DNA from: Cytobacillus kochii
Lineage (GTDB): Bacteria; Bacillota; Bacilli; Bacillales; Cytobacillaceae
NCBI RefSeq assembly: GCF_020171845.1
Contig: NZ_JAIVAM010000001.1
Span: forward strand, 62,001-126,000
Reading direction: 5' to 3'
Length of the DNA stretch: 64,000 bases
The notes beneath the pieces are model-generated. The model saw only the letters and a program-made list of their open reading frames with translations. It searched no databases and was not told the DNA's origin. The first letter of the stretch is position 1; each line of letters starts with the position of its first letter. Both the position numbers and the translations under genes were made by a program. This document shows positions 7,219 through 15,993 of the stretch, piece by piece.

Positions 7219-10200
7219 CTACTCATTATTAGGAATAGAAAAACTAACAACGGTTCCTTGACCAGTTTTACTTTTCAACACTAGCCCTTTTCCATATAGT
7301 TGTCTTAATCTACGGTCTGTATTAAGTAAGCCGATGCCCTGTTCTTTTGAGTAATCATCATTTTGATTAAAAATATCTTGAAGTTTATCTTCAGGTATCC
7401 CTTGGCCATTATCAATTATAGAGATAGTAGTAAAAGTATTCTGTTTTCTTATTTGTATACGAATCGTACCTCCACTTGTTTTTTTAAGGATGCCATGTTT
7501 CACAGCGTTCTCCACAAGTGTTTGGATAGAAAGTGGCGGTACATGTATATCAATAGGGTCATCTATTTCCCAAACAACCGTTAGACGGTTGCTAAATCTT
7601 TCATTTTCGATATAAATATAAGAACGAACAAGGGAAAGCTCATAATCAAGTGGAACAGTAGGTTCGGTATTTTTAAAGTCAAAACTTAGGCGTAAATAAT
7701 TGCTAAACTCTTCAAGTAGTAGTTGCATTCTTGGTGTATCCATCATACTAAGGGCTGCAATTGAGTTTAAAGTGTTAAATATAAAATGAGGTTGGATTTG
7801 GGATTGTAACCAAGCTCCCTCCATACGTAGCCTTTCTTCAAAAGTCAATTTTAATTCGGATAAAACCCTCACTCTTGCTTTTAACTCCCAACTATCAACT
7901 GGTTTTGTTATATAGTCATTTGCTCCTGATTGTAACCCTGTCAAGATATCTTCAGATCGTGTTCTAGCAGTTAATAAAAGTACAGGAAGTTCAATTAAGC
8001 TAAAACGGTTTCTAATAATTTTGGTAAGTTCATAACCAGACATTTGAGGCATCATTACATCGGAAATGACCAGGTCATAGGATTCAATTTCAAGTTTAGC
8101 TACTGCTTGAAAACCGTTTGATACTGTCGTTATTTCATAACCATCATTTTTTAAGACATTTTGTAAAACATATAAATTAATGGGGTCATCATCGACTGCT
8201 AGTATCTTCATTCTTTTATTCAGATGAATATCTTTTAAAGCACAAAATTGATCTGGATGAACATGTTCGATAGTTGCAGCAACTTTACCTATCATTTGAT
8301 TCTCTATCTTTGACGGAGAAGTGCCTTCTGCTTCTACACTCTCATTTAGTATGGGAAGAGTAAATGTAAAAATAGAGCCTTTTTCTGAAGTTGATTTTAA
8401 GGATAAATCTCCATTGTGCAGTTCAACTAATTCCTTACAAATACTAAGACCAATACCTATGCCACTACTATCCGTTCTATTATTCTCACTAGCTTGTTCA
8501 AAAGGCTTAAAAATTCTTTCTATTTCTTCAGGATTCATTCCTACTCCCGTATCTTCAATTTCAATATGAGCCATTCCATTTATTCTTGAAGCACGAATTA
8601 TAATGGTACCTTCATCGGTGAATTTCAAAGCATTATGTAATAAATTAAACAAGATTTGAATGAGTCTATTCTCATCTGCTAGGACTGGAGGGAATGTGTT
8701 TGATATTTCGATTTTAAATTTAACCGGTTTTTTATCTCCAAGGAATTTCAACATATCAATGACCCCTGCTGTTACGACTTGCAAATGAACTCTGTTCATA
8801 TTCAGTTGAATAGTTTTTTGTTTTAAACGAGTGACATCAAGTAGATCATTCAAAAGTAAGGAGAGCCTCTTACTTATGTCAATGGCTATACTTAAATGTT
8901 TTTTGTGCTCGTTACTAGGTGGTTTTTCTTTATCATCTAGTATTGTTTGAACCATATTCATAATTCCATGTAATGGGTTCCTTAATTCATGAGAAGTTTT
9001 TATTAAGAAATCATCTTTCCGTTGATCTTCGAGCTGTAATTGCACAGCCAGTTTTTTTGCATCTGATGTAGCGATAAAAAAACGTTTAAACCAAAATGCC
9101 GTAAAAGATAATATGGCAAAAATAAGATCAAAAGGATAATGCATCATATCAATGGAAGCATCGCTCAAATTACTTGTCCATATTAAATTAACAGCTATAC
9201 TTAAACAGCCTATGATAAGGAAGATGATTCCTTCTATTTCATTTATAAACTTTCGAAGGATATTGATGGATATCATTACAGATAGTATTAGCACACTACC
9301 AAGTACAATCTGGATTAGATTAATAATGTCCTTGGATGATGAAATTAAGACAAAACCTATATCCAACATACAATATAAAGAAAAGTATCTTATCATTCGT
9401 TTATTTCTCGGGTTAGGAAATAGATTGTGAATAAAGGGCGGGATAAAAGCCGCAACACCAATATATGATAAAAAGGTGATTTTTACCTGAAGTTCATAAT
9501 CGATACTCAACCATGTAAATAACAATCTATCATCGGATACTAATACACTAATAACTGCAGAAAATAATAATAGTGAAAAATAAACCATACCTTTTCTTTG
9601 AGTTGATCCAATAAAGAATAAAATGATTCCATATATTAGATGTAAAGTTAAAACAACACAAAGCAACAATTGTAAATTGTTTGAAATGTAAACGCGGTGG
9701 TTAATGGCATCAATCGTTCCCAAACGAATGGGTTTTAAAATTCCTGCTTCTTTTAGATTACTCGATACATGAATCAGCAATTCAATTTCACTCTGATCTG
9801 TGTCAAAACTAACGGAATAAGGTATTGTATCTGCTTCATGCTGATTTTCTTTTATAGCTAGGGTCCCTGAGCCCCCTATAAGTTGTCCATTCACATAGAT
9901 TGAAGTTGCATCTTTGACAGAATTTAGCCGTAATCCAAGAGTAGGAATATCCGTATCATTAATCAAAATTTTTAACCTATATGTGCCATACCGGAAGTCA
10001 TCCTGCCCTTCAAATGATTCATCCCAGGAATTAATGGAAGGAATGCGCAGATATTTTTTATTATGTTCGGGAAGTGAGTTTGATGTTGCGAGAGAATTTG
10101 GATAGAATTCCCACTCTCCATTTAACATAAATGTTTGTTTACTAGAGAAATCCCAACTCCGTAAATCTAATTCCCCTTGGTTTGCGGTAGGAGCCGATGG

Positions 10201-10305
10201 ATAATCTAATTTCTCTATGAAGTTCATCCAAGACACGCGGATAATTGTAATAACTATGAGAAAAAAAATAATAAAAATCCATTTTCTCTTTGTTAGTATC
10301 TTCAT
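7219..10305 (-). CDS. Hybrid sensor histidine kinase with 7TM-DISM input, receiver and second LytS-like kinase
   Basis: A 1028-residue membrane sensor. The order is: N-terminal membrane anchor, extracellular jelly-roll-like domain (about 40-200), seven membrane segments (about 205-410), HisKA with SHELRNPLHGIMN, HATPase with NLLHNALKF, DTGVGM and GIGLS, a receiver with the acceptor Asp in VISDVMMPQM and a late Lys in ITKP, then a second kinase of His_kinase/LytS type with QIQPHFIFNTLNS and its own ATPase (NAVKHG, DNGQGI, GIGLLN). Two complete kinase modules in one chain are uncommon. The downstream regulator is the expected phosphate target. The ligand is unknown; DISM sensors are thought to bind carbohydrates or other small ligands. 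Confidence 0.82.
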   Translation of the reverse strand: MKILTKRKWIFIIFFLIVITIIRVSWMNFIEKLDYPSAPTANQGELDLRSWDFSSKQTFMLNGEWEFYPNSLATSNSLPEHNKKYLRIPSINSWDESFEGQDDFRYGTYRLKILINDTDIPTLGLRLNSVKDATSIYVNGQLIGGSGTLAIKENQHEADTIPYSVSFDTDQSEIELLIHVSSNLKEAGILKPIRLGTIDAINHRVYISNNLQLLLCVVLTLHLIYGIILFFIGSTQRKGMVYFSLLLFSAVISVLVSDDRLLFTWLSIDYELQVKITFLSYIGVAAFIPPFIHNLFPNPRNKRMIRYFSLYCMLDIGFVLISSSKDIINLIQIVLGSVLILSVMISINILRKFINEIEGIIFLIIGCLSIAVNLIWTSNLSDASIDMMHYPFDLIFAILSFTAFWFKRFFIATSDAKKLAVQLQLEDQRKDDFLIKTSHELRNPLHGIMNMVQTILDDKEKPPSNEHKKHLSIAIDISKRLSLLLNDLLDVTRLKQKTIQLNMNRVHLQVVTAGVIDMLKFLGDKKPVKFKIEISNTFPPVLADENRLIQILFNLLHNALKFTDEGTIIIRASRINGMAHIEIEDTGVGMNPEEIERIFKPFEQASENNRTDSSGIGIGLSICKELVELHNGDLSLKSTSEKGSIFTFTLPILNESVEAEGTSPSKIENQMIGKVAATIEHVHPDQFCALKDIHLNKRMKILAVDDDPINLYVLQNVLKNDGYEITTVSNGFQAVAKLEIESYDLVISDVMMPQMSGYELTKIIRNRFSLIELPVLLLTARTRSEDILTGLQSGANDYITKPVDSWELKARVRVLSELKLTFEERLRMEGAWLQSQIQPHFIFNTLNSIAALSMMDTPRMQLLLEEFSNYLRLSFDFKNTEPTVPLDYELSLVRSYIYIENERFSNRLTVVWEIDDPIDIHVPPLSIQTLVENAVKHGILKKTSGGTIRIQIRKQNTFTTISIIDNGQGIPEDKLQDIFNQNDDYSKEQGIGLLNTDRRLRQLYGKGLVLKSKTGQGTVVSFSIPNNE

Positions 10306-10775
10306 TTATTTCATCCTTCACACAGAAAATTTATTAAAATGAATCTATCAATCTATAGAAAATGAGATTTGAAAAACAAAATATTCTCTATCCATTTATA
10401 GAGTTTTTTTCCAATTATTATCATACAATTCTTTAATGAAGTAAATCATTATTTTGGATTTAATTGTAGTCATTTAGTTGTTTTATAATTTTGAAAACAC
10501 AGATAATATTTAATAAAAATTTCGAAGGTTATTATTTATTACTGTCATTGAAACCACAATTGAGGAATAAAGACTTATAAGGTGTAATAAATCAACTATG
10601 AAATACTACTGCTATAGGGGATGTCAATGAGGGTTTTGATAGGTGTCAGATTAGAAGAATATTTGGTTTATTGTTCATCTATTTGAAATGAACGCTCTCG
10701 AACATATGAGGGTGTAAATTGTTTTGAAGTGTTCTTTTGAAATCTTAGTCTAATAAAGTGAAGTGAGGGGATTAC
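10306..10775. other. AT-rich divergent intergenic region
   Basis: 470 bases between the divergent sensor kinase and BAAT genes. Only very short ORFs are present (one of 19 codons near 10629). It presumably holds both promoters, but no operator stands out. Confidence 0.4.
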
Positions 10776-12068
10776 ATGGGACCAGCTTTGCAAATTAGCC
10801 CAATTGATTCGTATATTGATGAAGATGTAATGATTAAAGTAACTGGGTGTTCGGCCGATGCAGAAGTCCTTATAAAAGCAATAACATATGATGAAGAAGG
10901 AAAAATGTTTTATTCGTATGCTAGATTTGTAGCTAATAATGAAGGTGATATCGACGTAACTTCTCAGAAGCCAATGGAAGGGACATATAATGAAGTGGAT
11001 GGTTCTGGTTTGTTTTGGTCTATGAAACACGCTGATTCAAAATTGGATGATTATTATGAGAAAAGCAACATGGATAAAGTTACGATCAATTTGTTTTTAA
11101 TAGTAAATGGGGAAGAGGTAGATTCATTAAGTATTTTCCGATATTTTTATAAATCTGGCATAAAAAAAGAAGATATCCAGTTTGAAGAAGTTAAAGGAAC
11201 GTTATTTCGTCCTGAATCACAAGGAAAATATCCTGCTATTATTATATTAAGTGGTTCCGATGGTGGATCGAAGGAACATGCAGCTGCTTTATTAGCTTCA
11301 AAAGGTTATATAACATTAGCCTTGTCTTATTTTGGGGAAGTAGGTGTACCGAAGGACCTAGAACATATCCCATTAGAGTACTTTCAAAAAGCAACTATTT
11401 GGCTGCAAGAACACCCTTTTGTGAAGGGAAAGGTAAGCTTAATTGGTTATTCGAGAGGTGGTGAACTTGCCTTACTCTTGGGAGCTACATTTGATTACTA
11501 CAAATCAGTCATTGCATGTGCACCTAGTGCTTATGTAACTGCGGGTATGAAAAATGGGATTTTTGCACCGATACCCTCATGGACAATGGAAAAACGGCCA
11601 TTACCATATATAAGGTTTAAATATCGCTTTTCCACCATGTTCACTTTACTTAAAAACTGGATATTAAAACAACCCATTTCCTATCTTTCGATTTGGGATA
11701 ATACGTTGAATGACGAGGATGGGATTAGGGAATCAAGAATTCCCGTTGAGAATATAAAAGCCCCTGTAATGTTCATTTCAGGGGAAGATGATCAACTATG
11801 GCCATCAGCAAGGTATGTAAAAATGATGGAAGAGAAGTTAAAACACGCTAAAAATAATTCTAGTCAGAATCGTTATTTGTATTATAAGGGTGCAGGCCAC
11901 TTTTTATCTTTTCCGTACAGCTTCGTCAACCTTCCTGCTAATGTATTAATGAACGTTGGGGGAGGCATGACAATGACTTTTGGTGGTACTAAATCAACCA
12001 ATGCAGCAGCTGCAAAAGATTCTTGGAGAAAAATATTAGATTTTCTCAATGAGTCTAAAGACGTTTAA
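10776..12068 (+). CDS. Acyl-CoA thioesterase/BAAT family alpha-beta hydrolase
   Basis: 430 residues with the two-part plan of the bile acid-CoA:amino acid N-acyltransferase/acyl-CoA thioesterase family: an N-terminal beta-sandwich (about 5-130) and an alpha/beta hydrolase domain (about 140-425). The triad can be placed as S226 in GYSRGG, Asp in ISGEDDQLW (338/339) and H375 in GAGHFLSFP. A Ser nucleophile points to thioester hydrolysis rather than the Cys-dependent conjugation of animal BAAT. Start ATG 10776 follows gtgagggg. It is divergent from the sensor kinase and may belong to its regulon. Bacterial members are often near antibiotic-response genes, but the substrate is unknown. Confidence 0.8.
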   Translation: MGPALQISPIDSYIDEDVMIKVTGCSADAEVLIKAITYDEEGKMFYSYARFVANNEGDIDVTSQKPMEGTYNEVDGSGLFWSMKHADSKLDDYYEKSNMDKVTINLFLIVNGEEVDSLSIFRYFYKSGIKKEDIQFEEVKGTLFRPESQGKYPAIIILSGSDGGSKEHAAALLASKGYITLALSYFGEVGVPKDLEHIPLEYFQKATIWLQEHPFVKGKVSLIGYSRGGELALLLGATFDYYKSVIACAPSAYVTAGMKNGIFAPIPSWTMEKRPLPYIRFKYRFSTMFTLLKNWILKQPISYLSIWDNTLNDEDGIRESRIPVENIKAPVMFISGEDDQLWPSARYVKMMEEKLKHAKNNSSQNRYLYYKGAGHFLSFPYSFVNLPANVLMNVGGGMTMTFGGTKSTNAAAAKDSWRKILDFLNESKDV

Positions 12069-12178
12069 TGCGATATACTTTAGTGAAACAGAAGTTTGGA
12101 AAAACCTTGATGCTAATAATCCAGACTTAAATGAAAGTCAATCCATCATGATTGGTTGCGTTATAAAATGATAGGGTG

Positions 12179-12220
12179 AATGAGTATAAAAAGCAAAAAA
12201 GATTTATTTACTCATTTTTT
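12179..12220 (+). terminator. Terminator-like hairpin downstream of the BAAT gene
   Basis: AATGAGTA pairs with TACTCATT over a 22-base loop and is followed by T (12215-12220). The bases between the stop (12068) and here encode a short orphan reading frame ending SIMIGCVIK, possibly a gene remnant. Confidence 0.5.
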
Positions 12221-12264
12221 AAGGATTATATAAACAGATAAATAGTATTTAAAAAAACATTAAC

Positions 12265-12584
12265 AAGGGGCTGGGACATAACTAAATGAGCTAACCTCAA
12301 AAACGAACAATAACAAATTATGGTCTATAAGACATCATTGCAAAAAAAACGTTCCATTGCGCTCGCGTACACTCGCTTTCCGCGGGGAGGGGCTGAGCCT
12401 CCTCGGCATTGCCTACGGTGCCTCAGCTTTCCCTCTATTACTCGCAGTAGTCGAGTGCCTTCTGTTTCATTCCACTATTACTTCACATCAAGAGATAAAT
12501 TACAAAAATATGAGTGATTAGATGTTGGACTACTAATTATTCGGATAAAATCCTTAGCTAGAATACCTATGTCCCAAACCCCTT
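12265..12584 (+). repeat. Dispersed 320-bp element with terminal inverted repeats, copy 1
   Basis: The ends are inverted: AAGGGGCTGGGACATA at 12265-12280 and TATGTCCCAAACCCCTT at 12568-12584. The centre contains CACTCGCTTTCCGCGGGGAG and GGGGCTGAGCC, which face CTCAGC..CCCTC and CGAGTG, so the transcript would fold into a long hairpin. A second, clearly homologous copy is at 38364-38668. The GC-rich core resembles an intergenic repeat common in Bacillaceae. No transposase is present, so it is a non-autonomous (MITE-like) or structural-RNA repeat. Confidence 0.8.
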
Positions 12585-12771
12585 ATCTTGTAACTTGAAT
12601 TTAAACAACTTTATTATATCTATACATTGAATACTTTTGCTGGCATGAGTGGATATTCATGTTTAGCTATTTCATATTCCAAAAACATAGGACGGTAAGA
12701 AATAAATATTTATTGTTTTTCAATAAATAATGAGGTAAGATAGGCATAATTAGAATTTGTGAGGTGTGTTT

Positions 12772-13245
12772 ATGAGACAAGGGAAAGTTCTTTTTTTAAA
12801 AGTGGTGATTGTGATTCTTGGCTTGATTGTGTTAGGGATCTGCATCGGCTTGCCTTTTTTAGCAAAAGAAACAGCAGAGCTGAATCCAGCACATGCTTAT
12901 TTAAAATATCCCGTATTATTTGGGATGTACCTAACTGCAATCCCGTTCTATTTTACTTTGTATCAAGGATTTAAGCTGTTAAGATATATTAGTGTAAATG
13001 AAAGTTTTTCTGAGCATTCCGTAGCTGCACTAAGAGCTATTAAATATTCCTGTGCTAGTATTAGTGTAATCTATCTAATTGGTATGATCTTTTTATTTAC
13101 GCAAGATGCCCTACATCCAGGAGTGGCTTTGATGGGATTTGCTATTATATTTGTAACAACGATTCTCTCGATTTTTTCCGCAGTCCTTCAAGAACTTTTA
13201 TATAATGTATTAAAAATAAAGTCAGAAAATGATTTGACCATCTGA
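12772..13245 (+). CDS. DUF2975 membrane protein, YoaS-like
   Basis: 157 residues with four membrane segments (near residues 9-30, 45-65, 95-115 and 120-145), fitting the DUF2975 family. ATG 12772 is chosen because gaggtg (12761-12766) lies five bases upstream; an in-frame GTG at 12766 overlaps that site. The next gene, a YozG-like HTH protein, starts nine bases after the stop. This pairing is the same as yoaS-yozG of B. subtilis, whose function is not established. Confidence 0.75.
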   Translation: MRQGKVLFLKVVIVILGLIVLGICIGLPFLAKETAELNPAHAYLKYPVLFGMYLTAIPFYFTLYQGFKLLRYISVNESFSEHSVAALRAIKYSCASISVIYLIGMIFLFTQDALHPGVALMGFAIIFVTTILSIFSAVLQELLYNVLKIKSENDLTI

Positions 13246-13254
13246 GGTGAGAAT

Positions 13255-13482
13255 GTGGCCATTATCGTCAATATCGATGTAATGTTAGCAAAAAGAAAAA
13301 TGAGTGTAACAGAATTATCAGAACGAGTAGGCATCACGATGGCGAATTTGTCCATTCTAAAAAATAGTAAAGCAAAAGCAGTAAGGTTCTCCACGTTAGA
13401 AGCAATCTGCAAAGCATTAGATTGCCAGCCTGGTGACATACTTGAATATCAAGAAGATAAACAGACCGATTCTGCTACATAA
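13255..13482 (+). CDS. Small XRE-family HTH regulator, YozG-like
   Basis: 75 residues forming one Cro/cI-type helix-turn-helix: LAKRKMSVTELSERVGITMANLS followed by RFSTLEAICKALDCQPGDIL. It starts at GTG 13255 after tgaggtga and is the second gene of a pair with the DUF2975 protein. It would repress or activate this small operon, as is usual for such pairs. It ends in a strong terminator. Confidence 0.8.
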   Translation: MAIIVNIDVMLAKRKMSVTELSERVGITMANLSILKNSKAKAVRFSTLEAICKALDCQPGDILEYQEDKQTDSAT

Positions 13483-13497
13483 CGCAACTACCACAAG

Positions 13498-13528
13498 CGA
13501 CTTTTCATAAGGAAAGTCGTTTTTTTTC
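13498..13528 (+). terminator. Intrinsic terminator of the YoaS/YozG-like pair
   Basis: CGACTTTTC pairs with GGAAAGTCG around ATAA and runs into nine consecutive T (13520-13528). Confidence 0.9.
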
Positions 13529-13540
13529 GAAGAAGAAAAT

Positions 13541-13580
13541 GTAAAGTTAACTTGACGTTAAGGTAACTTTACTATAAAAT
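13541..13580 (+). promoter_or_regulatory. Promoter with overlapping 32-bp dyad operator
   Basis: An imperfect palindrome spans 13541-13572, with arms GTAAAGTTAaCTT and AAGgTAACTTTAC. Inside it lies a -35 box TTGACG (13552-13557), and TAAAAT (13575-13580) sits 17 bases further as -10. The HTH gene starts at 13604. A repressor bound to the dyad would cover the -35 box, so autoregulation by the HTH protein is a reasonable inference. Confidence 0.6.
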
Positions 13581-13603
13581 GGATATAATTAGGAGTGGTA
13601 CAT

Positions 13604-13816
13604 ATGGAGAATCGTTTAATGCACTATAGAAAAGAGTTTGGTTATTCCCAAGATCGTTTAGCTTCCACTTTAGGCGTTTCAAGGCAAACAATTATTTCAA
13701 TTGAAAAAGGAAAATATAACCCCTCCTTACCACTCGCCTTTGAAATTGCTCATTTATTTCAAGCAAAGATTGAAGATATTTTTATATATGAAAAGCCATT
13801 GAAAGGAGAGGAGTAA
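13604..13816 (+). CDS. XRE-family HTH transcriptional regulator
   Basis: 70 residues, a single helix-turn-helix of the YvaO/YgzD type: RLASTLGVSRQTIISIEKGK followed by PLAFEIAHLFQAKIEDIF. ATG 13604 is taken as start since aggagtgg lies five bases before it; a GTG at 13595 overlaps that site. A small membrane protein gene starts two bases after its stop, a common pairing in Bacilli. A dyad operator overlaps its promoter. Confidence 0.8.
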   Translation: MENRLMHYRKEFGYSQDRLASTLGVSRQTIISIEKGKYNPSLPLAFEIAHLFQAKIEDIFIYEKPLKGEE

Positions 13817-13817
13817 A

Positions 13818-14192
13818 GTGGAAGGATCAAGAAAAATATTTATTGTTATTGGATCTTTTTATCTTATCATCTCGTTATTTTTACTAACTGTTTCGATTTT
13901 AGCAAAGGAACTGACCATGACTTTTTTGATGCCCCTTGCAATGGCTATTATGTGCTATTGTTTAGGGTATTTATATCCTGAATGGAAGCAAAAGGATGAA
14001 CGAATGCGTTTAATCCGGACGAAGGGATTATCAGCTTCTTTTTTCGCTCTTTTGCTATACTATTTTGTTTTTAGCGGATTATTGCAATTCAGTGTTATCA
14101 GTATAACAGCCATGCAATTGCTAAACTTGCTAGGTGCTCTCATGATTATTACCGTTTTTCTAAGCTTTGTTATTTTTGCAAAAATCTATTAA
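13818..14192 (+). CDS. Small four-segment membrane protein cotranscribed with HTH regulator
   Basis: 124 residues starting at GTG 13818, with gaaaggagagg directly upstream. Four hydrophobic stretches are visible (about 8-28, 34-54, 72-92, 98-120), separated by a charged loop EWKQKDERMRLIRTKG. Proteins of this shape often follow XRE regulators in Bacilli, but no function is known to me. The tight coupling with the regulator suggests that one controls the other. Confidence 0.65.
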   Translation: MEGSRKIFIVIGSFYLIISLFLLTVSILAKELTMTFLMPLAMAIMCYCLGYLYPEWKQKDERMRLIRTKGLSASFFALLLYYFVFSGLLQFSVISITAMQLLNLLGALMIITVFLSFVIFAKIY

Positions 14193-14212
14193 TCAATGAA
14201 AGTGGTGAAACG

Positions 14213-14302
14213 ATGAATGTCTTTTTCCCGTTTCTCGTCTTTATGATTGCTTTCCTCTCAATCGCATTTTTAATTAGAAAAGATAAAAACGAGCAAAAGT
14301 AA
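14213..14302 (+). CDS. 29-residue single-pass membrane peptide
   Basis: A short ORF with one hydrophobic helix (starting MNVFFPFLVFMIAFLSIAFL) and a charged tail RKDKNEQK. A gtggtgaaac ribosome site is upstream and the preceding membrane protein ends 20 bases away. It is probably the last gene of the HTH/membrane operon. No function can be given. Confidence 0.45.
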   Translation: MNVFFPFLVFMIAFLSIAFLIRKDKNEQK

Positions 14303-14380
14303 TAACGAAGAGGGGCGGGTGAAATTTAGTTTATTTTTTAGCTGTTATTTTTGTTCTTGTTGCTTTCTTTGTTCTTAAGT

Positions 14381-14737
14381 GACTCGCAAACCTCATTTGC
14401 GGAGCGCTCAGTTTCTTTTCTCCTACTGAGCGCCTCACAAACTTCATTTGCGAAGCACTCATTCTCTTTTCTCATCTTGAGAGACTCGCAAACCTCAATT
14501 GTGAAGCGGTCAGTTCCTTTTCTCTTTTTGAGAGACTCGCAAACCTCATTTGTGAAGCGGTCAGTTCCTTTTCTCTTTTTGAGAGACTCGCAAACCTCAT
14601 TTGCGAAGCGCTCATTCTCTTTTCTCATCTTGAGAGACTCGCAAACCTCATTTGTGAAGCGCTCAGTTTCTTTTCTCTTACTGAGAGACTCGCAAACTTC
14701 ATTTGCGAAGCGGTCAGTTCCTTTTCTCAACTTGTTT
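14381..14737 (-). repeat. 51-bp tandem repeat array A, seven units
   Basis: Units begin at 14381, 14432, 14483, 14534, 14585, 14636 and 14687, each 51 bases. Read on the minus strand each unit starts near GCGAGTCTCTCA and contains ATGAGCGC and GCAAA, the skeleton shared with arrays at 22.8-23.4 and 55.0-55.6 kb. Because 51 is a multiple of three, long reading frames stay open on both strands, but there is no ribosome site and no sign of a real protein. Units differ by several substitutions. Confidence 0.9.
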
Positions 14738-14904
14738 CGAGCTAAAGAAGTGTGAATGTCTTCTAAATGCTCAATGAAAACCCTAAATGGATGAAATAGA
14801 TCAATTAGATAATTAGCAGCGATAAAAGATTTTTAGAAATCGGAGCCACAATCATTTTCATAGTGTACTATTATATTATTATTCGATATCAACTGGAGGT
14901 AAGA

Positions 14905-15413
14905 ATGATAAAACAACGATTGTATGGTATCCGCCGTTCAGTGAATACGAATTAAGTGTGGTGAATCTGTGTTAATGCAAGGAAATAAACAGATTATCAC
15001 TGTGGGAGTGAGCGAGGAACCGGTTCGAGGTGAAGCCGGATTAGTTTGTGTAGTGAATCAAACAATATAATCGCGAATCTTAATATTGAGGATATAGATA
15101 GTCTCATTTTGCCAGGTTGTCTGGATATATCTATTGTTTTAGAGGAAGAGCGGTTACTACAATTGATTAAAACAAGCTTTTTAAACATGACTATAAAATT
15201 GGGAGCATTTCAAGTTCTCCTCATTTATTGGCATCGGCAGGTGGGCTGAAGCGGAAAAATTATATAGTCGGTTTACCGCTTGAATATCTAGAAAATTCTG
15301 ATGTGTTTAATGAAACGAAATTTATCGCAAACGGATTAATACAGGATGGGCCGTTATTAACGCCAAAGGCTCAAGTTTCAACACATGCGGTTTACTTTTC
15401 GGTTCTATGTTAG
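14905..15413 (+). pseudogene. Frameshifted DJ-1/PfpI (GATase1-like) family gene
   Basis: A ribosome site (actggaggt) precedes ATG 14905, but the protein can be read only by changing frames. The successive pieces are WYPPFSEYELSVV, then VLMQGNKQIITVGVSEEPVRG, then NIEDIDSLILPGC, then LKRKNYIVGLPLEYLENSDVF with FIANGLIQDG. Together they follow the order of DJ-1/PfpI family proteins of about 190 residues. At least three frameshifts are needed, so the gene is dead. Confidence 0.65.
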
Positions 15414-15443
15414 GTCTGACCTTTAATGAAAGGTGGTATGGTA

Positions 15444-15992
15444 ATGGAAGGATTTCCTGAGTTAGAAACAAGTCGTTTAAAATTATTAGAAGTAAAAGAA
15501 GTATATGCTTGGGAATATTATGCGGTTTTATCGAATGAAAAAGTGACGAGATTTTATGGTATGGATACTTTAACGGATTATAACCAAGCAGTAAATATGA
15601 TTAAACTCATGCAGGAGACTTTTCAGAAGCAGCGGGGAATCAGATGGGCGATTGTACTGAAAGATACTGACAAACTAATTGGTACAGTTGGCCTTAACTT
15701 ATTAAATAGAGGCCAGTCTAGAGCAGAAATCGGTTATGAGCTCCATCCAGATTTTTGGAGAAAAGGGATAGCAAGTGAGACTGTAGAAAAGGTATTACAA
15801 TACACATTTGAAACATTACAATTAAATCGTATTGGTGCAATTACTTTTCCTCAAAATAAAGCTTCGATTGAATTGCTTAATCGTTTCAGATTTCAGCAAG
15901 AAGGCATACTGAGACAATATCTCTATCAGAATGGAGAGTCACATGATGCTATTATTTTTTCCTTATTAAAAAATGAATGGATGACAAGATAA
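15444..15992 (+). CDS. GNAT N-acetyltransferase, RimJ/RimL type
   Basis: 182 residues of the GNAT fold. The acetyl-CoA binding loop is seen as ELHPDFWRKGIASETVEKV, followed by NRIGAITFPQNKASIELLNRFRF, the usual core of RimJ/RimL-like enzymes. The start at ATG 15444 fits aaaggtgg seven bases upstream; ATGs at 15426 and 15438 are in frame but lie before or on that site. The acceptor substrate is unknown. The next acetyltransferase starts two bases after the stop, so the two are cotranscribed. Confidence 0.85.
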   Translation: MEGFPELETSRLKLLEVKEVYAWEYYAVLSNEKVTRFYGMDTLTDYNQAVNMIKLMQETFQKQRGIRWAIVLKDTDKLIGTVGLNLLNRGQSRAEIGYELHPDFWRKGIASETVEKVLQYTFETLQLNRIGAITFPQNKASIELLNRFRFQQEGILRQYLYQNGESHDAIIFSLLKNEWMTR

Positions 15993-15993
15993 T

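Noticed and set aside
12320..12517. 65-codon frame inside the dispersed element
   Set aside because: It lies wholly in the repeat, which folds into a hairpin. The second copy does not conserve the frame.
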